A stretch of DNA of 36,170 bases from CAMBRF01 sp964404035 (GCA_964404035.1 CAYOIT010000028.1:1-36170); one strand, 5' to 3'; shown: positions 7,250 to 16,546, counted from the stretch's first letter. Notes: generated from the letters alone by a model not told the origin. Translations and numbers: made by a program.

Positions 7250-8718
7250 AACTTGATGATCTTCTGAGGAACGTGGCCCATCTGGGAGTACGCGGCAATC
7301 CGGACCGTCAGGTGAACGGGATTGCCTATGACTCGCGCCAGGTGCGGCCCGATTACCTGTTTGTCGCCATTCCCGGCGAGCACCGTGACGGGGCGGACTT
7401 TGTCGAGGACGCGGTTCGACGCGGGGCCGGCGTGATCGTTTCCGAACAGGCCCGGATCTCCACGCGCGAGGCCACTCATGTCCAGGTGGAACACGCCCGG
7501 CGCGCCCTGGCCGAGGTGGCGGACACGTTCCATCGTCATCCCAGCCAGCGCCTGCGCGTCCTGGGCATCACCGGAACCAACGGCAAGACGACCACCAGTT
7601 TCATTCTGCGGGACATGTTTGCCGCGGCGGGGCTGACCCCCGGGCTGCTCGGAACGGTCCAGTATGAGGTGGGGGCCCGCGTGATCCCGGCGAGTCGGAC
7701 CACGCCCGAGGCCGCTGATGTTCAATCCCTGTTCGACCAGATGCTGCATGCCGGATGCGCGAGCGTGGTCATGGAGGTCTCCTCCCATTCCCTCGACCAG
7801 GATCGGGTGTACGGGATCGATTTTGACGCCGCGGTTTTCACGAACCTGACGCGCGACCATCTCGATTATCACAAAACCATGGAGAATTATTTCGAGGCCA
7901 AGCGCAAGCTGTTCCTGGAGTTGGGGCACCGGGCGAAGAAGCCGGCGGCCGTGATCAACGGTGATGACCCCTATGGCCGCCGCCTCGCGGCGGACCGGTC
8001 GATCGCGGCCAAGGTCTTTACCTATGGCCTCGATCACGAGGCGTCCGTCCGCGCACGGGACGTGGTGTTTGGTCCGCAAGGCAGCTCCTTTCGGGTGACG
8101 AGTCCCTGGGGGGAGAGCCACCTGCGGATCAATCTCCTGGGCCGGTTCAATGTGGAAAATGCCCTGGCGGCCTATGCCGCGGCCAGAGCCATGGGGCTGG
8201 ATGAACGGTTGGTCGCCGATGTCCTTGCGAACCGCAAGACGGTTCCGGGCCGGTTGGAGGAGATTCCCACCGGGCGGGGGTGGCGCGTGTTTGTGGATTA
8301 CGCGCATACCGACGATGCCTTGTCCAGTGTGCTCAGAACGGTCCGGACGTTCACGGAAGGACGGTTGGTGGTCGTGTTCGGCTGCGGCGGCAACAGGGAC
8401 CAGACGAAACGGCCCTTGATGGGGGCGGTGGCGGCGCAACTGGCCGACCTGACGATCTTGACGTCGGACAATCCCCGTCGTGAGGTTCCCCTCCGGATTA
8501 TCGAGGACATCCGGGCCGGCTTCGGGGACAACCCCCACTACCGGATCATCGAGGACCGGGCGGCCGCCATTGCCGCGGCCTTCGACGACGCCCGCGATCG
8601 TGATGTGATCGTGATCGCCGGGAAGGGGCACGAGAGCACCCAGGAATTTGCCAATACGATCGTCCCTTTTGACGACCGCGAGGTGGCCCGGAACCTGTTG
8701 CGGAAAGAAAAGGGATAG
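7246..8718 (+). CDS. murE: UDP-MurNAc-tripeptide ligase MurE, meso-DAP type
   Basis: MurE adds the third amino acid of the peptidoglycan stem peptide to UDP-MurNAc-L-Ala-D-Glu in the cytoplasm. Its ATP loop GTNGKTT has Lys114. The DNPR motif (residues 408-411) marks family members using meso-diaminopimelate; lysine-adding enzymes have a different motif here. Length (490 residues) and the three-domain Mur ligase plan are normal. The ATG overlaps the ftsI stop as ATGA, and murF starts 5 bases after its own stop, so the genes are surely co-transcribed. Confidence 0.96.
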   Translation: MKLDDLLRNVAHLGVRGNPDRQVNGIAYDSRQVRPDYLFVAIPGEHRDGADFVEDAVRRGAGVIVSEQARISTREATHVQVEHARRALAEVADTFHRHPSQRLRVLGITGTNGKTTTSFILRDMFAAAGLTPGLLGTVQYEVGARVIPASRTTPEAADVQSLFDQMLHAGCASVVMEVSSHSLDQDRVYGIDFDAAVFTNLTRDHLDYHKTMENYFEAKRKLFLELGHRAKKPAAVINGDDPYGRRLAADRSIAAKVFTYGLDHEASVRARDVVFGPQGSSFRVTSPWGESHLRINLLGRFNVENALAAYAAARAMGLDERLVADVLANRKTVPGRLEEIPTGRGWRVFVDYAHTDDALSSVLRTVRTFTEGRLVVVFGCGGNRDQTKRPLMGAVAAQLADLTILTSDNPRREVPLRIIEDIRAGFGDNPHYRIIEDRAAAIAAAFDDARDRDVIVIAGKGHESTQEFANTIVPFDDREVARNLLRKEKG

Positions 8719-8723
8719 CCGCC

Positions 8724-10109
8724 ATGCCGCGTTTCGATCCAGTCGAGCTTGCCCGGTGGTGTGGCGGGACGTGGACGCCCTGTGCCCCAACCCGGGTCAC
8801 CGCCGTGGTTCATGATACCAGGAATATCACGGCCGGGGCCTTGTTCGTGGCCCTTCCGGGAAGTCGTGTCGACGGCCACCATTTTGTGCGTCAAGCCGCC
8901 GGGCAGGGCGCCGCAGGCGCCCTGGTGAGTGCGGCGCGGGTGGGAGAGCTCCCGAAGGACCTGCCTCTGCTGGTGGTTGACGAGCCGGCCATGGCCCTGC
9001 GGGAACTGGCGACCGGTTACCGGCGCCGGCTTGGGGCGGCGATTGTGGGGGTTTCGGGCAGCACGGGCAAGACCACCGTCAAGGAACTGGTCGCGGCGTT
9101 ACTGGAAACCACCATGCCGACGGCCCGGACCCGTGGGAACTGGAACAACGAGATTGGCCTGCCTCTGAGCTTGCTGGCCATGGCCAATGAGACGCGCGTG
9201 GGTGTCCTGGAATTAGGGATCAGCCATCCCGGCGAAATGGCCCCGCTCTGCCGCATTGCGCAACCGGACTGGGGGGTGATCACCAATATCGGGCCGGTTC
9301 ACCTTGAGTTCTTTGGGTCGGTCGAGGCGATCGCCCGCGAAAAAGGCGGGCTGTTCGCCTGTCTACCCGCAGGGGGCACGGCCGTGGTGAGCCGTGACGA
9401 GGTCCATGCCGACCTGCTCAGCCGGATAGCCGGTTGCCGTGTGGTGACCACGTCCCTGCGCGAGGATGCCGATTTTACGCTGGTGAAGGACGGCGGGCGG
9501 CTTGGCGAATGCCAGGTTCGCGAACGCGCGAGCGGGGAAACCTTCACTTTCCGGATGCCGCTGGCAGGGGCCCATAACCGTCACAACCTCCTGCTGGCCA
9601 TCGCGGTCGCCCGCGGCTTCGGCGTGTCCTGGCCGGCCATCGGCGGAGCGATCGAGCGGTTTGTGCCGCCTCCCATGCGCTGGGAATGCCGTGATATTCA
9701 TGGTGTCACGGTGATCAACGATGCGTATAATGCCAATCCTGTCAGCATGCGGGCCGCCCTCCGGACGTTTGCCGAGCTGGACCTTGCCGGGCGGAAATGG
9801 CTGGTTCTGGGGGATATGCTTGAACTCGGTCCCACAGGGATTGAGGAGCATCTCGAACTGGGGCGCCTGGCGGGCGCGCAATCCTGGGCCGGACTGATGA
9901 CGGTGGGAAGTCTCGGCGACCACATTGCGGACGGAGCGGTGGCGGCCGGGATGCCGGCTGCGAAGGTCTTCAAATGTCGCACCACGGATGAGGCCGCGGA
10001 CCGGCTCATCGAGCAGGTGCGTCCCCGGGACGGGGTCCTGGTGAAGGCTTCACGCGGGCGACATTTTGAGGATGTCGTGACGCGACTGGAAAAGGATTTG
10101 GGCCGATAA
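8724..10109 (+). CDS. murF: UDP-MurNAc-tripeptide:D-Ala-D-Ala ligase MurF
   Basis: MurF attaches D-Ala-D-Ala to complete the UDP-MurNAc-pentapeptide. The ATP loop is GSTGKTTVKE with Lys116. TRGNWNNEIGLPLSLL (residues 132-147), HLEFFGSVEAIAREK and VINDAYNANPVSM are characteristic MurF stretches. It has 461 residues, normal for the family. AAGGG precedes the ATG, which lies 5 bases after murE. The stop is followed by one base and then the mraY ATG. No ddl (D-Ala-D-Ala ligase) is in the window to supply its dipeptide substrate. Confidence 0.96.
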   Translation: MPRFDPVELARWCGGTWTPCAPTRVTAVVHDTRNITAGALFVALPGSRVDGHHFVRQAAGQGAAGALVSAARVGELPKDLPLLVVDEPAMALRELATGYRRRLGAAIVGVSGSTGKTTVKELVAALLETTMPTARTRGNWNNEIGLPLSLLAMANETRVGVLELGISHPGEMAPLCRIAQPDWGVITNIGPVHLEFFGSVEAIAREKGGLFACLPAGGTAVVSRDEVHADLLSRIAGCRVVTTSLREDADFTLVKDGGRLGECQVRERASGETFTFRMPLAGAHNRHNLLLAIAVARGFGVSWPAIGGAIERFVPPPMRWECRDIHGVTVINDAYNANPVSMRAALRTFAELDLAGRKWLVLGDMLELGPTGIEEHLELGRLAGAQSWAGLMTVGSLGDHIADGAVAAGMPAAKVFKCRTTDEAADRLIEQVRPRDGVLVKASRGRHFEDVVTRLEKDLGR

Positions 10110-10110
10110 G

Positions 10111-11211
10111 ATGTTCTACTATCTTCATTTTCTCAGCGGGTGGATGTCGGAACTCCGCGTTTTCAAATACATTACAGTCCGTGCCCTCGGGGGGGCGGCG
10201 ACCGCCTTCCTGCTCAGCGTGATTCTGGGTCCCTGGCTCATCCGGCATCTCAAGCGGCTCAAGGTTCAGCAGTACGTGCGCAAAGAGGAAGCGCCGCCGT
10301 TGCATGTCCTGCACGGCAAGAAGGAAGGCACGCCGACGATGGGCGGGATCCTGATCATCGGATCCGTGACCCTGGCGACCCTCCTGTGGGCGATTCCCCG
10401 CAGTTCCTATGTGTTGCTGACCTTGTCCACGTTCATCTTCATGGGGGCGGTGGGGTGCATGGATGACTCCGCCAAGTTGAAGGGCAAGAGTTCCAAGGGG
10501 CTCAGCGCGCGGGCCAAGTTCCAGCTTCAAATCCTGTGGGCGGTGGTCATCGGGGCGGTCATGTTGTGGCTGCCGGAGACGCGGGTGCACGTGAAAGAGT
10601 TGATGGTTCCCTTTCTCAAGGAGCCGGCGGTGCGCGACATGGGGGTGATCCTGACGATCGCCTTTGTCACGCTGATCCTGGTGGGCGCCACCAATGCCGT
10701 CAACCTCACCGATGGCCTCGACGGGTTGGCGATCGGCTGCAGCAGTTCCGTGGCACTGGCCTACCTGATCATGGCGTATGTGGCCGGGCACTATGAACTG
10801 GCCAGGTACCTATTTGTGCCGTACGTGCCCGGCTGCGGGGAACTGACGGTTTTCTGCGGATGCCTACTCGGCGGCTGCCTGGGGTTCCTGTGGTATAACT
10901 GCCATCCGGCCCAGGTGTTCATGGGTGACACGGGCAGCCTCGCCCTGGGCGGCGCGCTGGCCATGGTGGCCATCCTGACCAAACAGGAACTGGTGTTGGT
11001 GATCGTGGGCGGCGTCTTTGTCATGGAGGCGATGAGCGTCATTCTGCAGGTGGCCTCGTTCAAACTCAGGGGAAAACGGATTTTCGCGATGGCGCCGATC
11101 CATCACCATTTCGAACTGCGCAAATGGAGCGAAACCCAGGTCACCATCCGCTTCTGGATCCTCTCGATCCTCTTTGCCCTGCTGGGCATCGCCACACTTA
11201 AAATACGCTAA
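10111..11211 (+). CDS. mraY: Phospho-MurNAc-pentapeptide transferase MraY
   Basis: MraY transfers phospho-MurNAc-pentapeptide to undecaprenyl phosphate, forming lipid I at the inner membrane. The 366-residue polytopic protein shows the conserved MDDSAKLKGKSSKGL (D118, D119), NAVNLTDGLDGLAIG, FMGDTGSLALGG and PIHHHFELRKWSE motifs, all essential or diagnostic in this family. The ATG follows the murF stop with one base between, so there is little room for an independent ribosome site and translation is probably coupled. Confidence 0.97.
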   Translation: MFYYLHFLSGWMSELRVFKYITVRALGGAATAFLLSVILGPWLIRHLKRLKVQQYVRKEEAPPLHVLHGKKEGTPTMGGILIIGSVTLATLLWAIPRSSYVLLTLSTFIFMGAVGCMDDSAKLKGKSSKGLSARAKFQLQILWAVVIGAVMLWLPETRVHVKELMVPFLKEPAVRDMGVILTIAFVTLILVGATNAVNLTDGLDGLAIGCSSSVALAYLIMAYVAGHYELARYLFVPYVPGCGELTVFCGCLLGGCLGFLWYNCHPAQVFMGDTGSLALGGALAMVAILTKQELVLVIVGGVFVMEAMSVILQVASFKLRGKRIFAMAPIHHHFELRKWSETQVTIRFWILSILFALLGIATLKIR

Positions 11212-11220
11212 GGGTTTATT

Positions 11221-12576
11221 ATGACCGACCCCGTTCCTTCTTATAAGAAAGCCCTGATCCTGGGCTTGGGATCGAGCGGCGAGGCGGCCGCCCGGCTGCT
11301 CCTTGGCCGGGGGACCAGCGTGACCGTGGTGGATGCGGGGGCTTCGGCCGCGTTGGATGCGAGAGCCGCGGCCCTGCGGGCTGAAGGCGCCACCGTGCAG
11401 ACCGGGAAGCGGGTTTTGTCGGCAGAGGACTATGAGGTCTGCGTCGTCAGTCCAGGAGTTCCCCTGACGGATGAGTGGGTTGTGACGGCACGGCAGCGTG
11501 GCATCCCGGTGCTGTCCGAACTCGAACTGGGCTGGCGCCACCGGTCGAGCCGGATGCTGGCGGTGACGGGATCGAATGGCAAGAGCACCCTGGTGAAACT
11601 GTGCCGGGAAACCCTGGAGAAAGCGGGCCTCAAGGCGGTGGCGGGAGGGAACTACGGGATCCCCGTTTCCGATCTGGTGCGGCAGCAGCCGGCGCCCGAC
11701 TGGATTGTGGCCGAAGTCAGTTCCTTTCAACTGGAGAGCGCGGACCGGTTTGCCCCCGAGGTGGGGATTCTGCTGAATCTCAACCCCAATCATCTGGACC
11801 GGCACGGAACGATGGAGGCCTACCAGGCCGCGAAAGCACGTTTGTTCAGTCGCATGGGGGCAGGGCACATGGCGGTCATTCCGTTGGCGGCTCCTGTTGC
11901 GGTGCGCGCGGCGGTTTCCGGATCGTGTGTCTGCCGGACCTTCGCTCTTGAGCCGGAGGCCGACTACCGCTACGAGGGCGGGCAACTGGTCAGCCGCTGG
12001 CTGGCGGGGCCTGTGTCCGTAGTGGGGACGCCGTTCGATAATGACGTCATGGGGGTTACGGCGGCCGCTTGCGCGGCCGCCATGGAGGGGTGCGGCGTGG
12101 AACCGCGCCATGTGGGGGCGGCGGCGGCGAGCTTCGAACGCCTGCCTCACCGTCTGCAGACCGTGGCGACCGTCAGAGGGGTAACGTTCATCAACGATTC
12201 AAAGGCGACCAACCTGGCGGCCATGGAAGCGGGGATTCGCATGGCCCGCGGCCCGGTACGCCTGATTGCCGGCGGGCTGCTCAAGGAAAAGGACCTCGAA
12301 TCGGTAAAAAAAGTTCTGGTCAATAGGGTGACGCGTGTTTATCTTATCGGGAAATATTCGCAGGTCATGGCCTCGGCGTGGGAAGGCGCCGTTTCGTGCT
12401 GTATTTGTGCGGGCTTGAAAGAGGCCGTTCAGAAAGCCTGGAAGGAGGCGGAATCAGGGGAAGTTATTTTGCTTTCTCCGGGTTGTGCGAGTTTTGATCA
12501 GTTCAGGAGTTTTGAGGATAGAGGCGAACAGTTTTCGAACATTGCAGGACAGATTGAAAGAGGAGAATTGGCGTGA
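11221..12576 (+). CDS. murD: UDP-MurNAc-L-Ala:D-Glu ligase MurD
   Basis: MurD adds D-glutamate to UDP-MurNAc-L-Ala. It has an N-terminal Rossmann segment (ILGLGSSGEAAARLLL, residues 13-28), the ATP loop TGSNGKST with Lys121, NLNPNHLDRHGTM, and FINDSKATNLAAMEAG in the C-terminal domain. The C-terminus carries the usual LLSPGCASFDQFRSFEDRG. Its 451 residues are normal. It lies 9 bases after mraY and its TGA overlaps the GTG start of the LysM lipoprotein (GTGA). Confidence 0.96.
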   Translation: MTDPVPSYKKALILGLGSSGEAAARLLLGRGTSVTVVDAGASAALDARAAALRAEGATVQTGKRVLSAEDYEVCVVSPGVPLTDEWVVTARQRGIPVLSELELGWRHRSSRMLAVTGSNGKSTLVKLCRETLEKAGLKAVAGGNYGIPVSDLVRQQPAPDWIVAEVSSFQLESADRFAPEVGILLNLNPNHLDRHGTMEAYQAAKARLFSRMGAGHMAVIPLAAPVAVRAAVSGSCVCRTFALEPEADYRYEGGQLVSRWLAGPVSVVGTPFDNDVMGVTAAACAAAMEGCGVEPRHVGAAAASFERLPHRLQTVATVRGVTFINDSKATNLAAMEAGIRMARGPVRLIAGGLLKEKDLESVKKVLVNRVTRVYLIGKYSQVMASAWEGAVSCCICAGLKEAVQKAWKEAESGEVILLSPGCASFDQFRSFEDRGEQFSNIAGQIERGELA

Positions 12577-13421
12577 AAAAAGCATGGGTAATCGGGTCGA
12601 TTGTAGCGTTGCATGGGATCGTCGTCGGGTCATTGATGTTCAGTGGAGGATGCGGTACGACGGGACAGACCCCGCCGCCGGAAGTGCCGCAGGTGGTGAT
12701 GCCGCCGACGGTTGAGCCGCCGCCGCCCGTGGTTGAGCCGCCGCCGCCGCCGAAGTTCGACTTGCCGCCGGCTGCCGAGCTGACGACAAAGAAATACACC
12801 GTGAAGTCGGGCGATAGCCTGTCCGTCATCGCGAAGCGCTTCAATGTCTCGCGGGCTGACCTCATGAAGCTCAACAAGATCAGCAATCCGAACAAGATCC
12901 GGGTTGGCCAGAAGCTGATTCTTCCGGGTTATGTCAACCTCAACGCTCCGGCGCCTGTGGTCCATAAATCCCACAAGGCGGCTCCGGCGGCCGCCGCTGG
13001 TGGCGGCTCCTACACCGTTGTGTCGGGCGATTCTTTGGGCGGCATTGCCTACCGGCATAAGACGACGGTCAAGGCGATCAAGCAGGTGAACAGCCTGACC
13101 AGTGACCGGATCAGCATCGGTCAGAAGCTGGCGCTCCCCAAGGGTGCGGCGGCGGTGAGCAAGCCTGACGTCGCGGCGCCGGTGGAAGCCGCCCCGGTCG
13201 AAGCGGTTGTGGCTCAGGAAGGCGCCCCCCAGGAAGCCCCGGTTGCGATGGAAGCCCCGAAGTCGAACGAGGTGCTGCATGTGGTCGAACCGAACCAGGA
13301 TCTGAACTCCATCGCCATGATGTACGGCGTGCGTGCCGAGGAGATCATTCGTCTCAACAACCTCGAGTCCCCGGATGTGAAGGTGGGCCAGACGATCAAG
13401 ATTCCGCCCCCTGTTGAATAA
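12573..13421 (+). CDS. Lipoprotein with three LysM domains
   Basis: The 282-residue product begins with a signal peptide and a lipobox (FSGGC, Cys27), so it should be lipid-anchored outside the inner membrane. A proline-rich stretch at about residues 32-65 follows. Three LysM peptidoglycan-binding domains lie near 74-119, 146-190 and 235-278, each starting with a VxxGDSL-like or VEPNQDL motif and ending in VGQ/IGQ. No catalytic domain is present, so it probably tethers or scaffolds rather than cuts. It sits between murD and ftsW, overlapping murD by 4 bases, which implies a septal or wall-assembly role. The GTG start is fixed by that overlap. Confidence 0.88.
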   Translation: MKKAWVIGSIVALHGIVVGSLMFSGGCGTTGQTPPPEVPQVVMPPTVEPPPPVVEPPPPPKFDLPPAAELTTKKYTVKSGDSLSVIAKRFNVSRADLMKLNKISNPNKIRVGQKLILPGYVNLNAPAPVVHKSHKAAPAAAAGGGSYTVVSGDSLGGIAYRHKTTVKAIKQVNSLTSDRISIGQKLALPKGAAAVSKPDVAAPVEAAPVEAVVAQEGAPQEAPVAMEAPKSNEVLHVVEPNQDLNSIAMMYGVRAEEIIRLNNLESPDVKVGQTIKIPPPVE

Positions 13422-13423
13422 TA

Positions 13424-14557
13424 ATGTGGAAGACGCCCACCATTCTGGTGGGCATCGTACTCCTGTTACTGGCGCTGGGCATCGTCATGTTGGCCAGCGC
13501 CAGTTCTGTTAAGGGAGTCGAAGCCCACAACGATTCGAGCTATTTCCTGAAGCGCCAGCTGGCGTGGCTGGCGGTAGCCTTGGTGGCTGGCGTGCTGGCC
13601 GCCTCCGTCGACTACCATCGCTGGCGGGACTACTGGATCCCCCTCACGATCCTGGCCACAGCCCTGCTGGTGCTGGTGCTGATCCCTCACATTGGGCACA
13701 AGATCGGCGGAAGCCGCCGTTGGCTCAGGATAGGCCCGGTCAGCTTCCAGCCGTCAGAACTGGCCAAGTTTGCCGTGGTTGTCATGCTTAGCGCCTGGAC
13801 GGCGTATGTGGGGCGCAAAGCCTCGACATTTCTGGACGGCTTCCTGAAGCCGGGCATCATGCTGGGCGCGATGCTGGGGCTGATCTTTCTGGAGCCGGAT
13901 TTCGGGACGACCATATTGGTGGCCATGGTCGGCGGCGCCCTGCTGTTTGTGGGCGGCAGTCCCTTGCCGTTCCTGTTGGGCGGCGGCTTTTTTGGGGCGG
14001 TCGGGCTTGCCGGGGCCATTCTACATGACGATGTGCGCCGAGGCCGCATTCTGGCGTTCCTGATGCCGGACAAATATCCGGCCGCGGCCTACCAGCTGCA
14101 CCAATCCATGGAAGCTTTTACGCTGGGAGGCTTCTGGGGCGTCGGTCTTGGGGAGAGCCTGCAGAAACAGTACTTTCTCCCGGAGGCGCATACGGACTTC
14201 ATCCTCGCCATTATCGGGGAGGAACTCGGCCTGGTGGTGACCTGCCTGGTGCTGGCGCTCTTTGCCGGCTTCCTGATCTGCGGCATGGTCATCAGCCTGC
14301 AGGCTCCGGACCTGTTTGGCCGAATGCTGGGATCGGGGTTCACCCTGATGACGGCTTTTCAGGCCGCCATCAATGTCGGCGTGGTGACGGGTTGCATGCC
14401 CACCAAGGGGCTGCCGCTGCCCTTCATCAGTTACGGGGGCTCAAGTCTCCTGATGTCGATGGTGGCGGTGGGCGCGCTGGTTAATATCGCGCGACAACGC
14501 GTGGTGGAAGCGGATCAGCCCAAACAGGCTGTGCGTGACAAATGCCAGTGGATCTAG
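13424..14557 (+). CDS. ftsW: FtsW, SEDS peptidoglycan glycosyltransferase
   Basis: FtsW polymerises lipid II at the septum together with FtsI. The 377-residue protein is polytopic and carries SEDS signatures: GSRRWLRIGPVSFQPSELAK (residues 96-115), EAHTDFILAIIGEELGL and KGLPLPFISYGGSSLL. The sequence resembles FtsW more than RodA, and the presence of ftsI and ftsL in the same cluster agrees. ATG at 13424 lies two bases after the lysM stop. It is the last gene of the cluster here; its TAG overlaps the stop of the convergent receiver gene in a shared CTAG. The usual next gene, murG, is missing. Confidence 0.95.
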   Translation: MWKTPTILVGIVLLLLALGIVMLASASSVKGVEAHNDSSYFLKRQLAWLAVALVAGVLAASVDYHRWRDYWIPLTILATALLVLVLIPHIGHKIGGSRRWLRIGPVSFQPSELAKFAVVVMLSAWTAYVGRKASTFLDGFLKPGIMLGAMLGLIFLEPDFGTTILVAMVGGALLFVGGSPLPFLLGGGFFGAVGLAGAILHDDVRRGRILAFLMPDKYPAAAYQLHQSMEAFTLGGFWGVGLGESLQKQYFLPEAHTDFILAIIGEELGLVVTCLVLALFAGFLICGMVISLQAPDLFGRMLGSGFTLMTAFQAAINVGVVTGCMPTKGLPLPFISYGGSSLLMSMVAVGALVNIARQRVVEADQPKQAVRDKCQWI

Positions 14558-15327
14558 GCGGACCTTCCGCCCGCGGTGTCCACCAGCGCCTTCAACAGGG
14601 ACTTTCCATCGGCCGCAGGCACAAAAGCGTGAACGTGCGGGAAGGTGGCCGAGGGTGGATGAATGCCGCTGTCATCATACAGAATCACAGGAATATTCTG
14701 CGTGGACGGCATGCCGGCGAGCATCTGCGCGATGGTCGGGCCGTTCATGTGGGGCAGGATAAACTTCAACATCACGACCGTCGGATGATGCATGAAGACC
14801 GCTTCAAGAATGGCTAATCCGCTGCCCACCCCCCAGGCCTGATGGCCATGATGTTCGAGAAAACGGAGCAGATCGTCGCGAACGTCCTTATCGTCCTCGG
14901 CCAGGAGCACCCGGTGTTTGGTGACGCCATTGGCGGTTTCCGGGGGGGCGATAAAGTGCTTGCTGATGATTCGATCCACCTCCTTGAGCAGTTTTTCAGG
15001 ATCGACGATCTTGGGGAGAAATCCCTCCACTCCCAGATGAGTGAAGAAGTCATCCAGTTCGCCGCGGGCGGTGAAGACCAGCACGGGGTACTTGATGGTT
15101 CCGGCGGTTTCTGAAATCGCCTTCAGGAAGCCCATCCCGCCGATTCCCGGCATGCTGATGTCCAGAATAATCAGGTCGGGTGTCTGGGTTTTCATTTTAT
15201 CAAGGGCCTGCTCGGCGGTGGAGGCCTTGACGACTTCGTAACCGCTGAACTGCAGTTGGTCACCGACCGAGAGCAGAATGGCGGGGTCATCGTCTACCAG
15301 CAGTATGATACCTTTCGAATAGCTCAT
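14554..15327 (-). CDS. Double-receiver protein, second receiver degenerate
   Basis: Two response-regulator receiver domains make up this 257-residue protein, with no output domain. Receiver 1 (about residues 6-122) is complete: acidic cluster DDD 12-14, phosphoacceptor D56, T86 and K106. Receiver 2 (about 138-255) keeps EDD 144-146, but the phosphoacceptor position is Lys188 (VVMLKFILP), the Thr position is Tyr (VILYDDSG) and the conserved Lys is lost. It should therefore be a pseudo-receiver. Its ATG overlaps the stop of the upstream phosphatase gene (ATGA), so the two act together. Phosphorylation of receiver 1 by an unseen kinase may control a protein interaction. Confidence 0.88.
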   Translation of the reverse strand: MSYSKGIILLVDDDPAILLSVGDQLQFSGYEVVKASTAEQALDKMKTQTPDLIILDISMPGIGGMGFLKAISETAGTIKYPVLVFTARGELDDFFTHLGVEGFLPKIVDPEKLLKEVDRIISKHFIAPPETANGVTKHRVLLAEDDKDVRDDLLRFLEHHGHQAWGVGSGLAILEAVFMHHPTVVMLKFILPHMNGPTIAQMLAGMPSTQNIPVILYDDSGIHPPSATFPHVHAFVPAADGKSLLKALVDTAGGRSA

Positions 15328-16490
15328 GGTTGCTCTCCTGTATCGGGCCTGACTTTGATGATGATGGCGGTCAGATCGTCCTGGAGGCCGGTGCCGTCGG
15401 TGAATTGCCGCACCGCATCAAACAGGGCGGCGATGATCTCGGCCGATGGCCTATGCCGTTCACGGCGCACCACGTCGAGGGCGCGGGTGACGCCGAATTC
15501 CTCGCCTGTGGATGACGACGCCTCCAAGGCGCCATCGGTCAGGAACACCAGGATATCCAAGGGCGCGAGCGTCAACTCAGTCGCCTCCGGAAACGCTTCG
15601 CCGGGGTTCAGCCCCAGGGCCGAGCCGTTGGCCGGAAGCTCAGTCTTGATGTTGCCGTTGCTGTCGAGCACGTAGCCTGAGGGGTGGCCGGCGTTGATGT
15701 AGCGCAAGGTGCGGGTGGAGGGGAACAACGCGGCAAACAGGAGGGTGATGAACCGGAAGTACCCCAGATCCTCACGCAGAAGCTGATTGGCGCGGTCCAG
15801 CAGGTCCCTGAGGTTGTCGTGTTCCATCGCCAGGGCGCGGAGGTAGGCGCGCACGTCGGCCATCAGCAGGGCTGGTCCGAGGCCGTGACCGGTGACATCG
15901 CCAATGACCACAAACGTCTCGGTGCGGGGGCTGGGAATGAAATCGTAATAGTCGCCCCCGGTGGCTTCGGCCGGAAGCGACGCCCCCGCCGTATCAAACC
16001 CGGTGATCGCCGGCGCCCCGACGGGGAACAGGCGGTCCTGGATTTCCCGGGCGATGCGCATGGCTTCCTTCTGCGCCAGCAACGAGTGTTCGGCCTGACG
16101 TCCGCTGCGCCGGCTCTCGGCATCCTTGAGTTCCCGGTCCACCGCCGCCACCAGCCGGGCAAGGTTGCTTTTCATCAGGTAGTCCTGGGCTCCGGCCTTC
16201 ATCGCGGCCACGGCGACTTCCTCGCCGATACTGCCGGAAACGATGATGAAAGGAATATCGGCGTTGCTGGCCTTGACCATTTCCAAGGCCTCGAGCGAAG
16301 TGAACTGGGGCATGCTATGGTCCGAAAAGGCGATATCCCACTTTTCTTCAGCGAGCGCGGCTTCGAGGTTCTTCGCGTTGTCCACGCGGCGGGAGACGGT
16401 ATCGTACCCTCCATTGCGCAGGAGCCTCAGGAGAAGCAGGGCATCTCCTTCGGAGTCTTCGATGACCAAGGCTTTGAGAGGCTTTCCCAC
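15324..16490 (-). CDS. Receiver-PP2C phosphatase (RsbU/SpoIIE type)
   Basis: An N-terminal receiver domain (acidic pair E11/D12, phosphoacceptor D57 in SDHSMP, K107) is linked by a helical segment to a PP2C-family serine phosphatase. The metal ligands are in TGGDYYDF (D180) and GDVTGHG (D198), with LTDGALEA and GLQDDLTA near the C-terminus. Such proteins dephosphorylate anti-anti-sigma factors in partner-switching systems. No RsbV/RsbW homologue is in the window. I chose GTG at 16490 (388 residues) because GGAG lies 4 bases upstream; TTG at 16538 would sit almost on the predicted transcription start. First gene of a two-gene operon. Confidence 0.88.
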   Translation of the reverse strand: MGKPLKALVIEDSEGDALLLLRLLRNGGYDTVSRRVDNAKNLEAALAEEKWDIAFSDHSMPQFTSLEALEMVKASNADIPFIIVSGSIGEEVAVAAMKAGAQDYLMKSNLARLVAAVDRELKDAESRRSGRQAEHSLLAQKEAMRIAREIQDRLFPVGAPAITGFDTAGASLPAEATGGDYYDFIPSPRTETFVVIGDVTGHGLGPALLMADVRAYLRALAMEHDNLRDLLDRANQLLREDLGYFRFITLLFAALFPSTRTLRYINAGHPSGYVLDSNGNIKTELPANGSALGLNPGEAFPEATELTLAPLDILVFLTDGALEASSSTGEEFGVTRALDVVRRERHRPSAEIIAALFDAVRQFTDGTGLQDDLTAIIIKVRPDTGEQP

Positions 16491-16546
16491 GATGCTCCAT
16501 CCTTGTTGCGGTTCGGCGGCGGCCGATGTCCTGCCCAACGACTTCG

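Noticed and set aside
12715..12770. CCG-rich microsatellite in the LysM gene as a phase-variation tract
   Set aside because: The unit is three bases and in frame (Pro codons), so length changes would not switch the gene off.
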